From Anaeromyces robustus (Eukaryota; Neocallimastigomycota; Neocallimastigomycetes; Neocallimastigales; Neocallimastigaceae), in contig MCFG01000292.1 of NCBI GenBank assembly GCA_002104895.1, positions 1 through 57,500 of the forward strand: a stretch of DNA of 57,500 bases, written 5' to 3'. The notes under the pieces were generated by a model. It was not told the origin of the DNA and made no database searches. It worked only from the letters and a program-made list of their open reading frames with translations. Position 1 is the stretch's first letter, and the number at the start of each line of letters is the position of its first letter. The translations under genes and the position numbers were made by a program. Positions 11,385 through 24,017 of the stretch are shown piece by piece.

Positions 11385-11850
11385 GCAAAAGAAATATTTG
11401 TTGTAGGTATAAACGGTTATATCAACAATGTTATTAATAAAAGTCATAAAGATGACGAATTCAATTAAATCACACAAAAAGTTATTAAACATATTATAAA
11501 TACACATATAAAAAAAATTATTAGATGTTATTGATACTAATAACTCTGAGCTACATGTTATATATTTATCTAATGATAAAAATAAAAAAAACTGATAAAA
11601 AAACTGATTATTTTTTTATGTGAATTAATACTACAAGTTCTAGATCTATTACTTATTTACATAGTTAATTGTAAAGATATTACTTTTAAATTTAAGGTGA
11701 AATTTCCATATTCTAATACTATTGTTATTTTTATAATAATGAAAAAATTAAAAAAAAAAAAAAAAGTTAAAATAAATGTATTTGTTATACTGATGATCCA
11801 TACATAAAAGATTGTAAAAAAGTGAATCCAATTTCAAATGGACAATAAAT
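11385..11850 (+). pseudogene. Decayed coding relic of unknown family
   Basis: The frame reads EIFVVGINGYINNVINKSH then a stop. Further on it reads CYTDDPYIKDCKKVNPISNG in another frame, with several stops between. Codon choice and charged residues look like former coding DNA rather than microsatellite. The family cannot be named. Confidence 0.3.
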
Positions 11851-11875
11851 TCCGTTGGTTCGTAGAATGAAATCA

Positions 11876-12400
11876 TTACTTATTATTTTTCATAACATCT
11901 TTAGGGTTAATAGGAATATTTAAATTATTTAAATAATCCATTATTAATTTTATATTTTTAGTATTTTCAAAAACTTGTCTAGTTAATGCAGTTTTATTTA
12001 ATTTATTGTCTTGTAAATTTAATTGATTATCGCGTTTCAAATCGTCTATTTCTTTCTCTAATTTATTCAATTGATCAAGGATTTTATTTTCATTTTCTTT
12101 ATTTTTCTTAATTTCTTCAATTTCCTTTTCCAATCTATCAAGTCTTTTTTTTTGAGAAATATTCAAGTCTTTTTCTTTAATACTTTTCTTTAAAATTGTT
12201 CTTTCTAAACACAGCTTTCTATATTCTAGTAATGAACAGTTGAAATTTTCTTGAAGCAATTGACAAACCATTCTAAGTTCCTTTAATTGTTTTTCTAATT
12301 CATTATTTTTATATTTAAAATAACCTATGGCATGCCTATAGAAATTTATTCTTGAAATTTCTGATTCTTTTAAATTTTCTTTGTTACGGTTTATTTTCAT
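11876..12400 (-). CDS. Coiled-coil protein, 174 aa
   Basis: A complete minus-strand frame. Residues about 30-130 are rich in E, K, L and N with heptad spacing (LDRLEKEIEEIKKNKENENK and LNKLEKEIDDLKRDNQLN), indicating a long coiled coil. The short C-terminal part (MDYLNNLNIPINPKDVMKNN) is non-coiled. There is no signal peptide or membrane segment, so it is probably a cytoplasmic or nuclear structural or adaptor protein. It could be a single exon of something larger, but an ATG with A-rich leader and a clear stop support a one-exon gene. Confidence 0.75.
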   Translation of the reverse strand: MKINRNKENLKESEISRINFYRHAIGYFKYKNNELEKQLKELRMVCQLLQENFNCSLLEYRKLCLERTILKKSIKEKDLNISQKKRLDRLEKEIEEIKKNKENENKILDQLNKLEKEIDDLKRDNQLNLQDNKLNKTALTRQVFENTKNIKLIMDYLNNLNIPINPKDVMKNNK

Positions 12401-12625
12401 TCTTTACCTAAATCTTGTTTGTCTATTATTTTTTTTTTTTTTTTCTAATTTTTAATTTTTGTTTATTTTTTAATAACAAAATTTATAAATAAATAAACTT
12501 TTAAAAAAAAAATTAAATTCAAATTATTAATGTAATGAAATTTTATATTATATTTTATTATATTATTTTGTTTTTATCATTTTATATTATATCATATTAT
12601 ATCATATTATATAATATTATAATAC

Positions 12626-12656
<31 letters not shown>

Positions 12657-14598
12657 TTTTATTTATTTATTTATTTATTTATTATATTAATTTATTAATT
12701 ATGTATAATACATAATAAATATATATTATATTATTTTAAATTTTTAATAATAAAAAGTATTTAAAATTTTATTTCTCTATATATTTGTATTTTCACAACA
12801 TACAAATATATTTAAATATTAATATAATGAAAAAAAAAATATTAAAAGTGAGTTCATACTTTTTATATAATGAATACTTTTTTATATATTTATTTCTATA
12901 TATAAGAATAAATCTAAAAAATAAAAAAGAAAAAAAAAATTAAAAAAATATATATACATATATTGATATATAATAAAATACAAAAATTAAACTATAAAAA
13001 ATAATAATAAAAAATTAAATAAGAAAATGAAAATATAAGAATATTAATATATTTTTTATTGCGAAATAATAATTTAATCTTTTCTTTTTAGATTATATTT
13101 ATAAGTTATATACATTATATTTTTTTTTATTTATATTATTATAATATATGATTAATAGTAGAATTTTATAATTAAATTGTAATTATAATTGCTTAAAATT
13201 ATTATTGGAAAATATAAAATAAAATTTTGTTTTAATTTTTTATTATTATTTATTATTATTATTTTTATATTTATTATTATTTAAAATATAATTGTAATTG
13301 TAATTGTAATTGTAATTGTAGTATAATTTATATAAATTATAAATTTATTCTAGTTATAATGTATTAATAAAAAATAAAAACAAAAAACAAAAAACAAAAA
13401 TGGCTACAATTAACAACTGGACGAACAAATTTTTTAATAAAAAAAAATTATTTAATTTATTTAATTTATTTATTTATTCATTTATTTATTTATTTAAATT
13501 TTAATTTTTTTATTCATTTAATTAATCTTTTCATTTAATTAAAAAAAATTAAAGTTTTTTCTGTTTATTAAAATTTTTAAAATTTACTGATCTAAAAATT
13601 TGAGAATACAAACAAAATTTAAAAAAATTTAATTTAAAAAAAAATTGGATCTCAAAATCTAAACATGAAAAAGTTTAAATATTGAAGAAAAATAACTATT
13701 ATTTATTTATTTTTTATTTATTTATTTATTTATCTATTTATTTATATTACAACAAACCCTTGATGAAAAAAATTTTAAATAATACAAAAAATAATAAAAC
13801 ATGATAATAATAATAATAATAATAAATAATAATAAATAATAGTAATAATAAATAATAAAAAAATAAAATAATTAATAATAAAATAATAAATAAATAAATA
13901 ATAAATAATAAAAAAATAATAAATAATAATAATTAAATAAAATAAAATAATTATAAATAATAGATACTAATTAATGGATAATAAAAATATAATATTAATG
14001 TAATATATATAGTATTTCAAAATAATTTTTTAATCATACAATTATTATAATTTATTATTATAATTTTAAGTTTAAAGTAATTAAGTAATAATAATATATT
14101 ATTAATAATTATATTAATTATTTAATTATTTCAATAATCAATAACAAATATAAACAAAAATAATAAATATTAAATATATTAAATAATAAAATAATAAAAT
14201 AATAAAATAGTAAAATATATATAAATATTAGATATATCTATTACTAAAGCTATTATACTGATTAAAATAATAATAAATAATAATTAATAATAAATAATAA
14301 ATATTATTATTTTAAAATTATTATTTTTAAGTTTAAAAATTAATTTATATAATTTAAATACACAATTCTCAAGTCATTTTTAAGTATGACTTTTTTTTTT
14401 AATATTTAACTAATTTTTTATTTATTTCATTCGTTTTTTTTATTAATTTTTTTCTCTTAATTTTTTTGATACTCATTATTTTATTTCAATAATTAAGTTA
14501 TCAGTTGATTAGTATAATAAATAATTAAAACAATATTAAAAGTGAAATAGTAGAAAAAATATATATATATTGTTATTTTTTTTCTATTTTATATAACA
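12401..14598. other. Gene-free low-complexity stretch
   Basis: TTTA, AATA and ATT runs. A 35-codon frame from 13400 (MATINNWTNKFFNKKK...) dissolves into Phe/Leu/Tyr low complexity. I found no supportable gene. Confidence 0.6.
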
Positions 14599-15344
14599 AT
14601 GAATACAGGCAATAAAGAAATAAATATAACATTATTTAATGAAAATAAAACCATTATTATTGATTTAATGAAAAAAAAATAAAAAAATAAATCTTATAAA
14701 TTTTTATTAATTAAAACAATATAGTATTAGAAAATTTTTAACATTAAAAATGAATTTGATTTATTAATTTATGGAATTAGATTTTAACGTTTCAATTAAT
14801 AGGTTTATTTATGATCATTGCCATTATAAAACTATAAATTCTTATACACACACCTATTAAATAATAAAAAAAGTGAAATAATAACACCTCTTTTTTTTTA
14901 CCAACTTTATTATTCAAATTATGCTTTTAGCTAAAAAAAAAATTAATTATGGAAAATGGGAGACAATATTAATTACAAAAGAAATAAAATAAAATATAAT
15001 GTAATTGTTTTATTCTTTTTAAAAAAAAAAAAAAAAAAAAAGAGGTATAGATAAACGTAAATTAATTTTTTTTTTTATTTTATCCCACCATGATTTCAAT
15101 ATTAAATATATTAATAAATACTAAATTAATATATAATTATTAATTTTTTAGTTTAATCAAAAGTTATTTTAAAATTTTATATGAAATGATGGAATTAAAA
15201 GTTAATATAAAATTATTATATGATGAATTCAATTATAATAATTGTGATATAAAGAAGTTTGTTAGAATTATCAAAAAAAATGAAAAAACTTTTTTTCATT
15301 ATATGAACCATTATTTAAATATGAAAAATAATAAAGAATCATAA
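14599..15344 (+). pseudogene. Decayed gene, probably of the ankyrin N-terminal type
   Basis: It begins MNTGNKEINITLFNENKTII and stops after 27 codons. Protein-like text resumes near 15200 (MELKVNIKLLYDEFNYNNCD, then KKFVRIIKKNEKTFFHYMN) up to TAA at 15342-15344. At least two frame changes and several stops separate the parts. The style matches the Lys/Asn/Ile-rich N-terminal region of the ankyrin gene at 2108, but no ankyrin repeat is left, so the family is a guess. Confidence 0.35.
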
Positions 15345-16871
15345 ATATATAGTAGATATATAAGTTTTTTTATAGGAAATCAGCCTTTTATAATCAATAC
15401 AAAAGAACAATATAATAGGTTTAAATATTATATATTATATATATTATTACCATTAAAAAGTAAAACTAAATTACATATTTAATTCAAAATTTGATACTAA
15501 TAACGCTACTGAATATTTTTTTAATAAGATTAACTTTTAAAATTTATTTTATTCATAATAAAAATAATACCTTTTTAATAAAATTATTATTAAAAAAAAA
15601 ACTTTATCCATACAAAGTTTTCAAATAATAAAATTAAACATTATAACATTATATTTTTTCAAATATGGGAGAGGTAATGAGGTTAAATTAATTTTTAAAA
15701 TGTTTTTAAAACCATTTAAATGAATTTTTATTAATTTTAAAATGTTTTTAAAACAGTTTAAAAGTATAAATTAATTTTTAATTTAATTTATATTGTTTTT
15801 ATTTTCATATTTTTTATCTATCTAACTATCTATCTATCTTTCTATCTATCAATTTATTTATTTATTTTTAATTGTTGTTGTTCTACTAACTTTATGTTTT
15901 ATAAATATATATATAACACAAATAACTACAATAATAATTATAAAATTTATTATTATATATATTTTAATTATATATATTTTATCCTATTCATTGGAATATG
16001 GATTTTGGATTTCCATTTTCCAAATTGGTAACTTTAATATTATTTTTTAGTACATTTTTATCCATCTATCGGTATTTAAATTTTTACACTAATAAATATT
16101 GTCTTTTTCATTATAAATTAAAACGAATAAATAAATTAAAAAAAAATAAATATTTTTTTCTATATCTAGAATTACTGCCTAAGATAAATTTGTGTTTATT
16201 TTTTATTTAATTTTTAATTTTAATTTAGTTAATTATTAAAATTATCAATATTATCAACAATATTTATATAAATCAAGAATTAGAGGATGATCATCATCAT
16301 ATTTACATATTTATTTTAATATATTAAATATGAAATAAGAAATAAAAAAATGTAAATTAAAATTGACAATTATTAAATTATTAATAGAATAAAAAATAGA
16401 ATAAAAGATTTTTGATTTTTTTTCATTTTATAAATATTTATTTTATTATTAAAATAATTATTAATTTTTTTTTATTTTTTTTTATTTTTTTTTTTTTTAT
16501 TATAAAGAAATGACAAAATTATGTAAAAATTAATTAATCCAAATTTCAAAGGAGATAAAGATTTGACACCCAAAAAAAATTACGTAATCATATTTAATAT
16601 AAATTTAATTTATTATTAATTAATTTAATTTAAAAAAATTAAATTTTTAATTTAAAAAATAATTTAAATATTATTAATAGAATAAAAGATTATTCTGTTA
16701 ATGTTTTGTGTACAAATCTATTAATATTTTAATAATATAATTAAAATTAATATATAATAAATTAAGTTTAAATAAAAAAATGAAAATGTGATTTTGATAT
16801 TTTATTTATAATAATATAAATTTTATTAAAATTTTTATTATAATTATTAATCCTTTATTATAAATAGTTTC

Positions 16872-16907
<36 letters not shown>

Positions 16908-17170
16908 ATTAATAAATAAATAAATAAATTAATAAATAAATAAATAAATAAATGAATTTAATAAATAAAATAATAACTTTAATAATAACAATAATAAATA
17001 ATAATTAATTAATTAATTAATTAATTAATTAATAAAATATTTAAAACATAACATTATTAGTTTTTTATGGTGTACGTTTTAAATTTTTTTATTTTATTTT
17101 TTTAAATGTTGACAATACTCTTTATAACAATAATAATAAAATAAGAATGGTTTAAAGGTTGATAATACTT

Positions 17171-17206
<36 letters not shown>

Positions 17207-17869
17207 GTTTTTTTTTTTTATTTTGAAATATTTTATGATTTTAGTTTATTGATAATTCAATAGTTTCACATATTCTAGATAAATGGTCTTTTTTTTTTTT
17301 CTTTTTTTTTTTTTAAAAAAAAAATATCCAAAAAAAAAAAAATAAAAGATCAAATTAAATATTATATTTTGTAATTTTTCACAACAATTTAAAATTTTTT
17401 ATTGTTTAATAAAAATAAAATTTTTAAATTATGCCATCCTTTATATATATTAATGGCTTTTTTTTTGACAATATTATTTATTTATTTATTTATTTATTAA
17501 TTAATTAGTTATTTATTTACTTATTATTTATTTATTTATTTATTTAATAATAAGGTTTGTTGAAATTTTAAGGGGTAAATTTTTTCATATTAATTAAAAA
17601 ACAAAACAAAAAAAAACAAAAAAAAAATACTATAAATATCAGAATAATCGACTTTATTTTTTTTTTTTTTTGAACTTAAAAAAAAAAATTTTTTGTAATT
17701 TTTTTAACGAATATAAAAGCTGAAAAAAAAAGAAAAAAAACACAAATATAAAATAAAATAATAAAATAATAAAATAATATAAAAACCATCAAATAAAATT
17801 TTATTATAATAATTAAAATAAAAAACTTTTTAATTCTTTATATATTTTTCTTTATAAAAAAAAAAAAAA
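15345..17869. other. Intergenic, low complexity
   Basis: TTTA, AATA and AAT microsatellites. A 70-codon frame at 15998-16210 (MDFGFPFSKLVTLILFFSTF...) is hydrophobic and isolated; it could be a relic but is not supported. A TATA-like ATATAAAAG lies at about 17711, about 160 bp before the ATG at 17870, and may serve that gene. Confidence 0.5.
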
Positions 17870-18607
17870 ATGAAATTCTTAACTATTACTTTATACTCTT
17901 TATTAACTGTTAGTTCTGTATTAGGTGGTTATGCTCCAAAAGGAGAAAAACCTGAAAATTATGAACAAATTCAAGAAGAATATAAAAAATATCAACCAGA
18001 TATTGTAAAATGTGATGAAATTAAAATAAGTTATGAAACTGAATGTTTTCCAGAAGTGAAAACTTCCGATGAAGCTTGTAAAATTTTAAATAATCAAAAA
18101 TGTAAAGATTATTTTGAAAATGGTATTAATAAGCATGAAAGTTGTAATAAATTACCAACTGTTTATCAAGATAATTATAATGAAACAAAAGATTTTGAAC
18201 ATTTAGTTTTGAAAGCTATTTGTGAAAAAAAAGAAGATGGAAGTACTTGTCCTATGGTTGAAGCCCTTTTAAGTAATAAAAATGAATTAGAATTATTAAA
18301 AGAGAAGGATAATCTTTTAAAAGAAACTTGTAAATCTAAAAAATGTACAGATAATACTATTGCTGTTATTGATCATTATGTTAAAACTTATGAAGATCAA
18401 ACCATATATTATCCAGATCAAGGTTATCCTGAAGAATATATTAAAAGTACGGAACTTGCCGTCCAAGAAATGAAATCTATATCTGAAGAATTAAAAAAGA
18501 ATGAATGTCTTAAACAACAAGGTGATACTAGTGATGCTAATTCTACTACTATTACATTAAGAACTTTAGTATTCATTTCTCTTGGTTTATTATTTTATTT
18601 ATATTAA
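17870..18607 (+). CDS. Secreted ten-cysteine protein with GPI-like tail (245 aa)
   Basis: Paralogue of the product of 9603-10517. The signal peptide is MKFLTITLYSLLTVSSVLGG. It is followed by ten cysteines in the same order (KC, EC, AC, KC, SC, IC, TCP, TC, KC, EC) and a shared motif, ICEKKEDGSTCP here against ICTKDENGNSCP there. There is no repeat stalk; a short NSTTITL segment leads into a hydrophobic end (LVFISLGLLFYLY) without a charged tail, which fits a GPI-anchor signal. It should sit on the cell surface. Function is unknown. The ATG follows a 14-base poly-A leader. The first 200 bases of its 3' flank recur downstream of the phosphatase gene at 23197-23402. Confidence 0.9.
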   Translation: MKFLTITLYSLLTVSSVLGGYAPKGEKPENYEQIQEEYKKYQPDIVKCDEIKISYETECFPEVKTSDEACKILNNQKCKDYFENGINKHESCNKLPTVYQDNYNETKDFEHLVLKAICEKKEDGSTCPMVEALLSNKNELELLKEKDNLLKETCKSKKCTDNTIAVIDHYVKTYEDQTIYYPDQGYPEEYIKSTELAVQEMKSISEELKKNECLKQQGDTSDANSTTITLRTLVFISLGLLFYLY

Positions 18608-18675
18608 AATAATATAATAATAATATAATAATAATAATAATAACAAAAAAAAATTTAGAAGTTTAAATAATAAAT

Positions 18676-18895
18676 TATATATTATCTTTAATACTATATA
18701 TATAGAAATAGATTTTATTACTTATATATAAATTAAAGAAAATATATAAAATAAAACTATAAAAATAAATTTAAAAAATAATTATAAAATAAAATAAAAT
18801 AAAAAAAAATGAAAAATGAAAATTATGTACATTAAGAAAAAAAAATAATTATAAAAATTAATAAAAATAAAATTAATAAAAATAAATAAAAAAAA
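18676..18895 (+). repeat. Dispersed direct repeat, copy 1 (3' flank)
   Basis: Shares TATTATCTTTAA, ATATAGAAATAGATTTTATT and GAAAATTATGTAC plus following text with 23197-23402, in the same orientation. The two copies bracket the phosphatase gene. An 8-bp tandem run (TTAAATAT) follows at 18930-19010. Confidence 0.6.
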
Positions 18896-20227
18896 AATAA
18901 TTAAAGATATAATATATATATTATTAAATATTAAATATTAAATATTAAATATTAAATATTAAATATTAAATATTAAATATTAAATATTAAATATTAAATA
19001 TTAAATATGTTAATATATTATTAAAAATATTTATATTTGAAAAAAAAAAAATTAAAAAAATTAAAAATTAAAAAAAAAAAGTGGATTTTTTTCAAAAAAG
19101 GGAATCTTTTTATTAATAAATTTGTTTTATTTATTTTTTTTTTTAAATTTTTAATTTTTTTATTGCATATATAGTATAAAAAAAATATGAATTTAATATT
19201 TTATTATTATTATTTATTTAACTATTTAATTATTATTTAATTATAAAAATGCTAGGATTAATTAATTAAATTTTTTTATTTTTTATTTTTTATTTTTTAT
19301 TTTTTATTTATTTAATATATTTAATATAAATATAAAATGAATTTTTTATCATAAATATTTTTTAATATTAATAAGAAAAAAAAATAATTATTATATTATC
19401 TATTATTAATAATAATAATAAATAAATAAAAAATAATAATAAATAAATAAATAAAAAATAAATAAATAATAATTAAGTATTAATACTTATGAAATTTTGA
19501 AATTATGAATTTTTATAATTTCAAATCTTTTAATTGATATATCTTGACATTAAATAAAAAAAATTTTTGAATAATTTGGAAATATTGAGAAAAAAAATTT
19601 AAAAAATTTTTTTTTTGTTTTTATTTTTTATTTTTTTATTTTTTAATAATTAATTTAATAAAAATTTATTTATTTATTTATTTAATAAAAATTTAAAAAA
19701 AAAATTATCACAAAAAAATATAAAAAAAAAATTTTTTTATTTTTTTAATTTTTTTATTAAATGAAATTTATCACAACTGAATTTTCTTAGAAAATAATTA
19801 AAAAAATAATTAAAAAATTTCATTATTGTCATGTTATTGGAAAATAATTGGAAAATAATTGGAAAATGAAAATATATAAAAAAAGGAGAATACATTCAAA
19901 AATAATTTTTTTTTTTTTTTTCAAAAAAAAAAAAAAAAATTAAAAAAAAAAACATAAAAAAATAAAAAAATAAAAAAATAAAAAAATTAAAAAAAAAAAA
20001 AAAAAAAATAGAAAAAAATAAAAACATATAAATAAAATAAAGAAAATATACATATATATATTATTATAATTAAAATTATAGAAAAAATAAAAAAAAAATA
20101 AAATTTAATTGGTATAAATAACATTTTATTTTTTTTTTTAATAAATATAAAATTTATATATAACATTTAAAATTTAAATAATTAAATTATTAAATAGGAT
20201 ATATTATTTTATTTTATTATAATAGAA
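18896..20227. other. Intergenic and 5' region of the phosphatase gene
   Basis: Low complexity with no gene. Part of this region (from 19236) has a rearranged copy at 28060-28570. That copy includes a 23-base block at 19567-19589 which reappears inverted at 28522-28544. Confidence 0.6.
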
Positions 20228-20531
20228 ATGAGAGCATTTTTATCTATAGTCTTCTGTTTATTATTTTCAATTCTTACTTTTACTAAAAGTATAAATACTA
20301 TTGAAGAGAATGTTGAAGAGAATGTTTTTGAAGAAAATATTGAAGAAAATATTTTAAGTTACAATATTTATTCCGTAACTAAAAAAGATAAATTTATTGA
20401 AAAAATGGATAAAACAATTTACGAAAATCATATTAAATATGATGTTTCCAAAGTTGTAGAAAATATATCCAAAGTTTATGGTAGATAAATATTAATATTT
20501 TTTTAATATTTATATATTATTATTACTATAA

Positions 20532-20573
<42 letters not shown>

Positions 20574-20740
20574 TATTATTATTATTATTTATTATTATTA
20601 TTATTATTATTTATTATTATTATTATTTATTATTATTATTATTATTATTTATTATTATTACTATTGTTGTTGTTGTTGTTATTGCTGTTGTTGTTATATT
20701 TTTATAATCTATTAAGATAAATTTATTTATTAATATATTT

Positions 20741-20775
<35 letters not shown>

Positions 20776-21946
20776 TTTCTCCAAGTCTGTAAAATTTAAT
20801 GTAATACTTGATTTACTAGATAATAAAAATAAACCTACTGAATTATCCTTTGCCTTAAATGAAAATTTTAAACCACTAGATGATATCAAAGACCAATTAA
20901 AATTAAAGGATTATTTAAAAAATCTTGAAAATAATTTAAAGGATAATTTTAATAAAGAAGATTTTACTATTGTTTTAAATAATATTAAAAAGAATATATG
21001 GAATCCTTTAAATAATTATCAAAGTTTAATTACTAAAGAAATTGCTGAAGGTTTAACTTATTTATCTAAAAAAGGATTATTAGAAATGGAGGATAAAGTA
21101 GATGAAATAGAAGAAGAAGAAGAAGAATCTTTATTAAATGAATGTATTTCCTCTTCTAAATTTATTAGATCTTTAATTCATAGAAAAGATAAATTAATCG
21201 TTAAGGAAAAATTACCTTTTAATTCTAAATTTAAACGTACGGTTGTTGTTGGTGATATTCATGGTGATTATAAAAAATTAGTTGAAGTATTACGTCAAGC
21301 CAAACTTATTGATTCTAAGAATAATTGGATTGGTAAAGATGCCGTTCTTGTTCAAGTTGTAAGTTTTTATTTTTTTTTTTATTTTTTATTATTTAAAAAA
21401 AATAATAATTGTAATATAATAAATATATATATATATTAAATTTTTTTGAATATATTAAAAGAAAATATTATTATAAACAAAAAAAAAAAAACAAAAAAAA
21501 AAACAAAAAAAAAAAAAAAAACAATAATAAAAATAATAAAAATAATAATTCGTATTCCTAATAATATGATTATGATTATTAATTCAAATTTTTTTTTTAT
21601 TCTTTTTTTTTTATTTAGGGTGACTTAATGGATCGTGGAGATGATACAAAGAAAGTTCTTGATTTAATGATAAAAATAAAAAAACAAGCTACTAATAATG
21701 TTTTTATTTTACTTGGTAATCATGAATTATTAAATTTAGGATATGATTATTCCGATACCACTAAAGGTGATATTGAAAGTTTTGGAGGATTAAGTCAAAG
21801 ATATAAAGAATTTTCGATTAATGGAAAATATGGAAATTTATTAAGAAAAGAAATGAATATAACCATGATATTAGATGATAATCTTTATGTTCATGCAGGG
21901 TAAAATATATATATTATGTAATATATATTATTATTATTATTCATTA

Positions 21947-21997
<51 letters not shown>

Positions 21998-22906
21998 TTT
22001 ATTTTTATTATTTTTATTTTTATTATTTGATAAATTAAATTTTTTTTGTTCTTTTTAAAAAATTAAGTTTCTCATAAAATTTATATAAATTATATGAAAA
22101 TTAATATTATAAATTTGTATTTTATATATATATATATTTTTTTAATAATTTATATTATATTATATTATATTATATTATATTATATTATATTATATTATAT
22201 TATATTATATTATATTATATTATATTATATTATATTATATTATATTATATTATATTATATTATATTATATTATATTATATTATATTATATTATATTATAA
22301 TATAGATTATTACCTAAATATGCTAAAATAGGAATGGATCAAATGAATGAACGTGCTCATACTGCCTTAATAAATAGTGATGTCCCTGAAGAAGAATTTA
22401 ATTATGATCTTCCATTATTTGATGAAGAAGTTTTCGGAATTCGTGGTGGTCCAATATGGGATAGATCTTTAGCTGAAGATACAGAAGAAGAAGTTTGCGA
22501 AAAATTAGAAGAAACATTAAAAATTACTAATGTAAGTTTAAAAGTTTTTTTTATTTTGTTTTATTATTATTATATTTATAAAATATATTTATAATATATA
22601 TTAAATATATAAATATATATATATATTAAAAAAAAAATACTAATATATTATATATAAAAATATATAAATTATAAATATATATAATAAATTTATATATACT
22701 TATATATATTTATATAAAAATAAAAGGCAAAAAGAATGATTATTGGACATACCGTTCAAAAATTTGGTGCTATTAATACTAAATGTGAAAATAAATTAAT
22801 TTTAATTGATGTTGGATTAACTCGTCGATATGGAGGATATTTCGGTTATTTAGAAATGTTAAATAATAAAGGAGAAATTTGGGCTAGATATGAAAAAAAG
22901 AATTAA
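20228..22906 (+). CDS. Secreted PPP-family Ser/Thr (Shewanella-like type) phosphatase, five exons (507 aa)
   Basis: Exons joined by hand: 20228-20480, 20775-21358, 21619-21899, 22306-22531, 22727-22906 (1524 nt). Every junction keeps phase. Residues 1-20 (MRAFLSIVFCLLFSILTFTK) are a signal peptide. An acidic, Glu/Asn-rich region and a helical N-terminal part follow. The metal-binding motifs of the PPP fold then come in order: GDIHGD (21254), GDLMDRGD (spanning exons 2/3), GNHE (21715), HAG (21892, split by intron 3) and GHT (22750). This is a complete two-metal phosphoesterase core. 'GDLMDRGD' with 'GNHELLNLG' recalls the bacterial-like Shewanella-like phosphatases more than PP1/PP2A, so a protein-phosphatase role in the secretory pathway or outside the cell is inferred; the substrate is unknown. 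Intron 3 holds a long TATAT/ATTAT pentamer run (22150-22300). Confidence 0.88.
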
Positions 22907-23011
22907 AAAATAGAAAATTTAGAAGATTTATTATAAGTTTATTAAATAAATTTTTATACAGATGTTGTATAAATTTTTTTATAAAATTAAATTAAATTAA
23001 ATTAAATATAG

Positions 23012-23116
23012 AAAAAAAATAATACATAGATTATATTAAAATATTGCTATCATAGAAAAAAAATTAAAAGAAAAAAAAATAATACATAGATTATATTAAA
23101 ATATTTCTATCCTAGA
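23012..23116. repeat. Tandem duplication of about 60 bp
   Basis: AATACATAGATTATATTAAA occurs at 23021 and again at 23081, each followed by an almost identical TCATAG/CCTAG-AAAAAA tail. This is a simple two-copy tandem duplication in the 3' flank of the phosphatase gene. Confidence 0.6.
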
Positions 23117-23196
23117 AAAAAAATATAAATTATTTAAAAGAAATAAGAATATAGAATAACAAAGTTATAATAAATAGAATTTTAAATAATAATTAT

Positions 23197-23402
23197 ATTA
23201 TATTATCTTTAAAACTCTATATATATAGAAATAGATTTTATTACTTTTATATATAAATTTAATGATAATATATAAAATAAAACTATTAAAATAATTATAA
23301 AATAAAATAAAAGAAAAAAAAGAAAATTATGTACGGAAAGAAAAAAATAATTATAAAAATTAATAAAATAAAATTAATAAAAATAAAATAAGTAAATAAA
23401 TA
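23197..23402 (+). repeat. Dispersed direct repeat, copy 2 (3' flank)
   Basis: Diverged copy of 18676-18895. It lies downstream of the phosphatase stop, as copy 1 lies downstream of the ten-cysteine gene. Confidence 0.6.
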
Positions 23403-24017
23403 AATAAGTAAATAAATTTTTTTCTACATTTTATGTTCTTTCTTTTTTACTTGATTTTGAGTTTAAGTAATTCCATTAAAAAATCTGTATATATTTTTAA
23501 ATGTAATTACTATTAATGGAAATGTAAATATAAATATATATTTTGTAATTGTAAAAAATATATATATAATAAAAAAACTTTTTTTCTTTTTTGTTTCTTT
23601 AATTATTATAATTATAATTAAAAATTATATATATATATCTATATATATAATCCAATACATAAAATGAAAAAAAAAAAATACTAAAGAAAAAATTTATTAT
23701 TTTATAATGAACTATTTTTATTTTTATTTTTATTTTTATTTTTATTTTTATTTTTTATTTTTATTTTTTTTTTTTTATTTATTACTTTTTAATCTACATA
23801 TATATCTATACCTATATTATACATATTATAGATATATAGATCCTTTTTTTAAATTTTAATTATTACATATATTATAATAATAACAATTACTTTGTCGCTA
23901 ATGACTCATTACTATTAATCTTTAAATAATTTATTATTTGTTATTATTATTTGTTATTATTATTTAATTCTTTTTTTTTTTTTTTATTGCTTTTTTTTTT
24001 TTTTTTGTTTAATAAAA

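Noticed and set aside
22094-22300. 68-aa Ile/Leu/Tyr frame
   Set aside because: Pentamer run inside intron 3 of the phosphatase gene.
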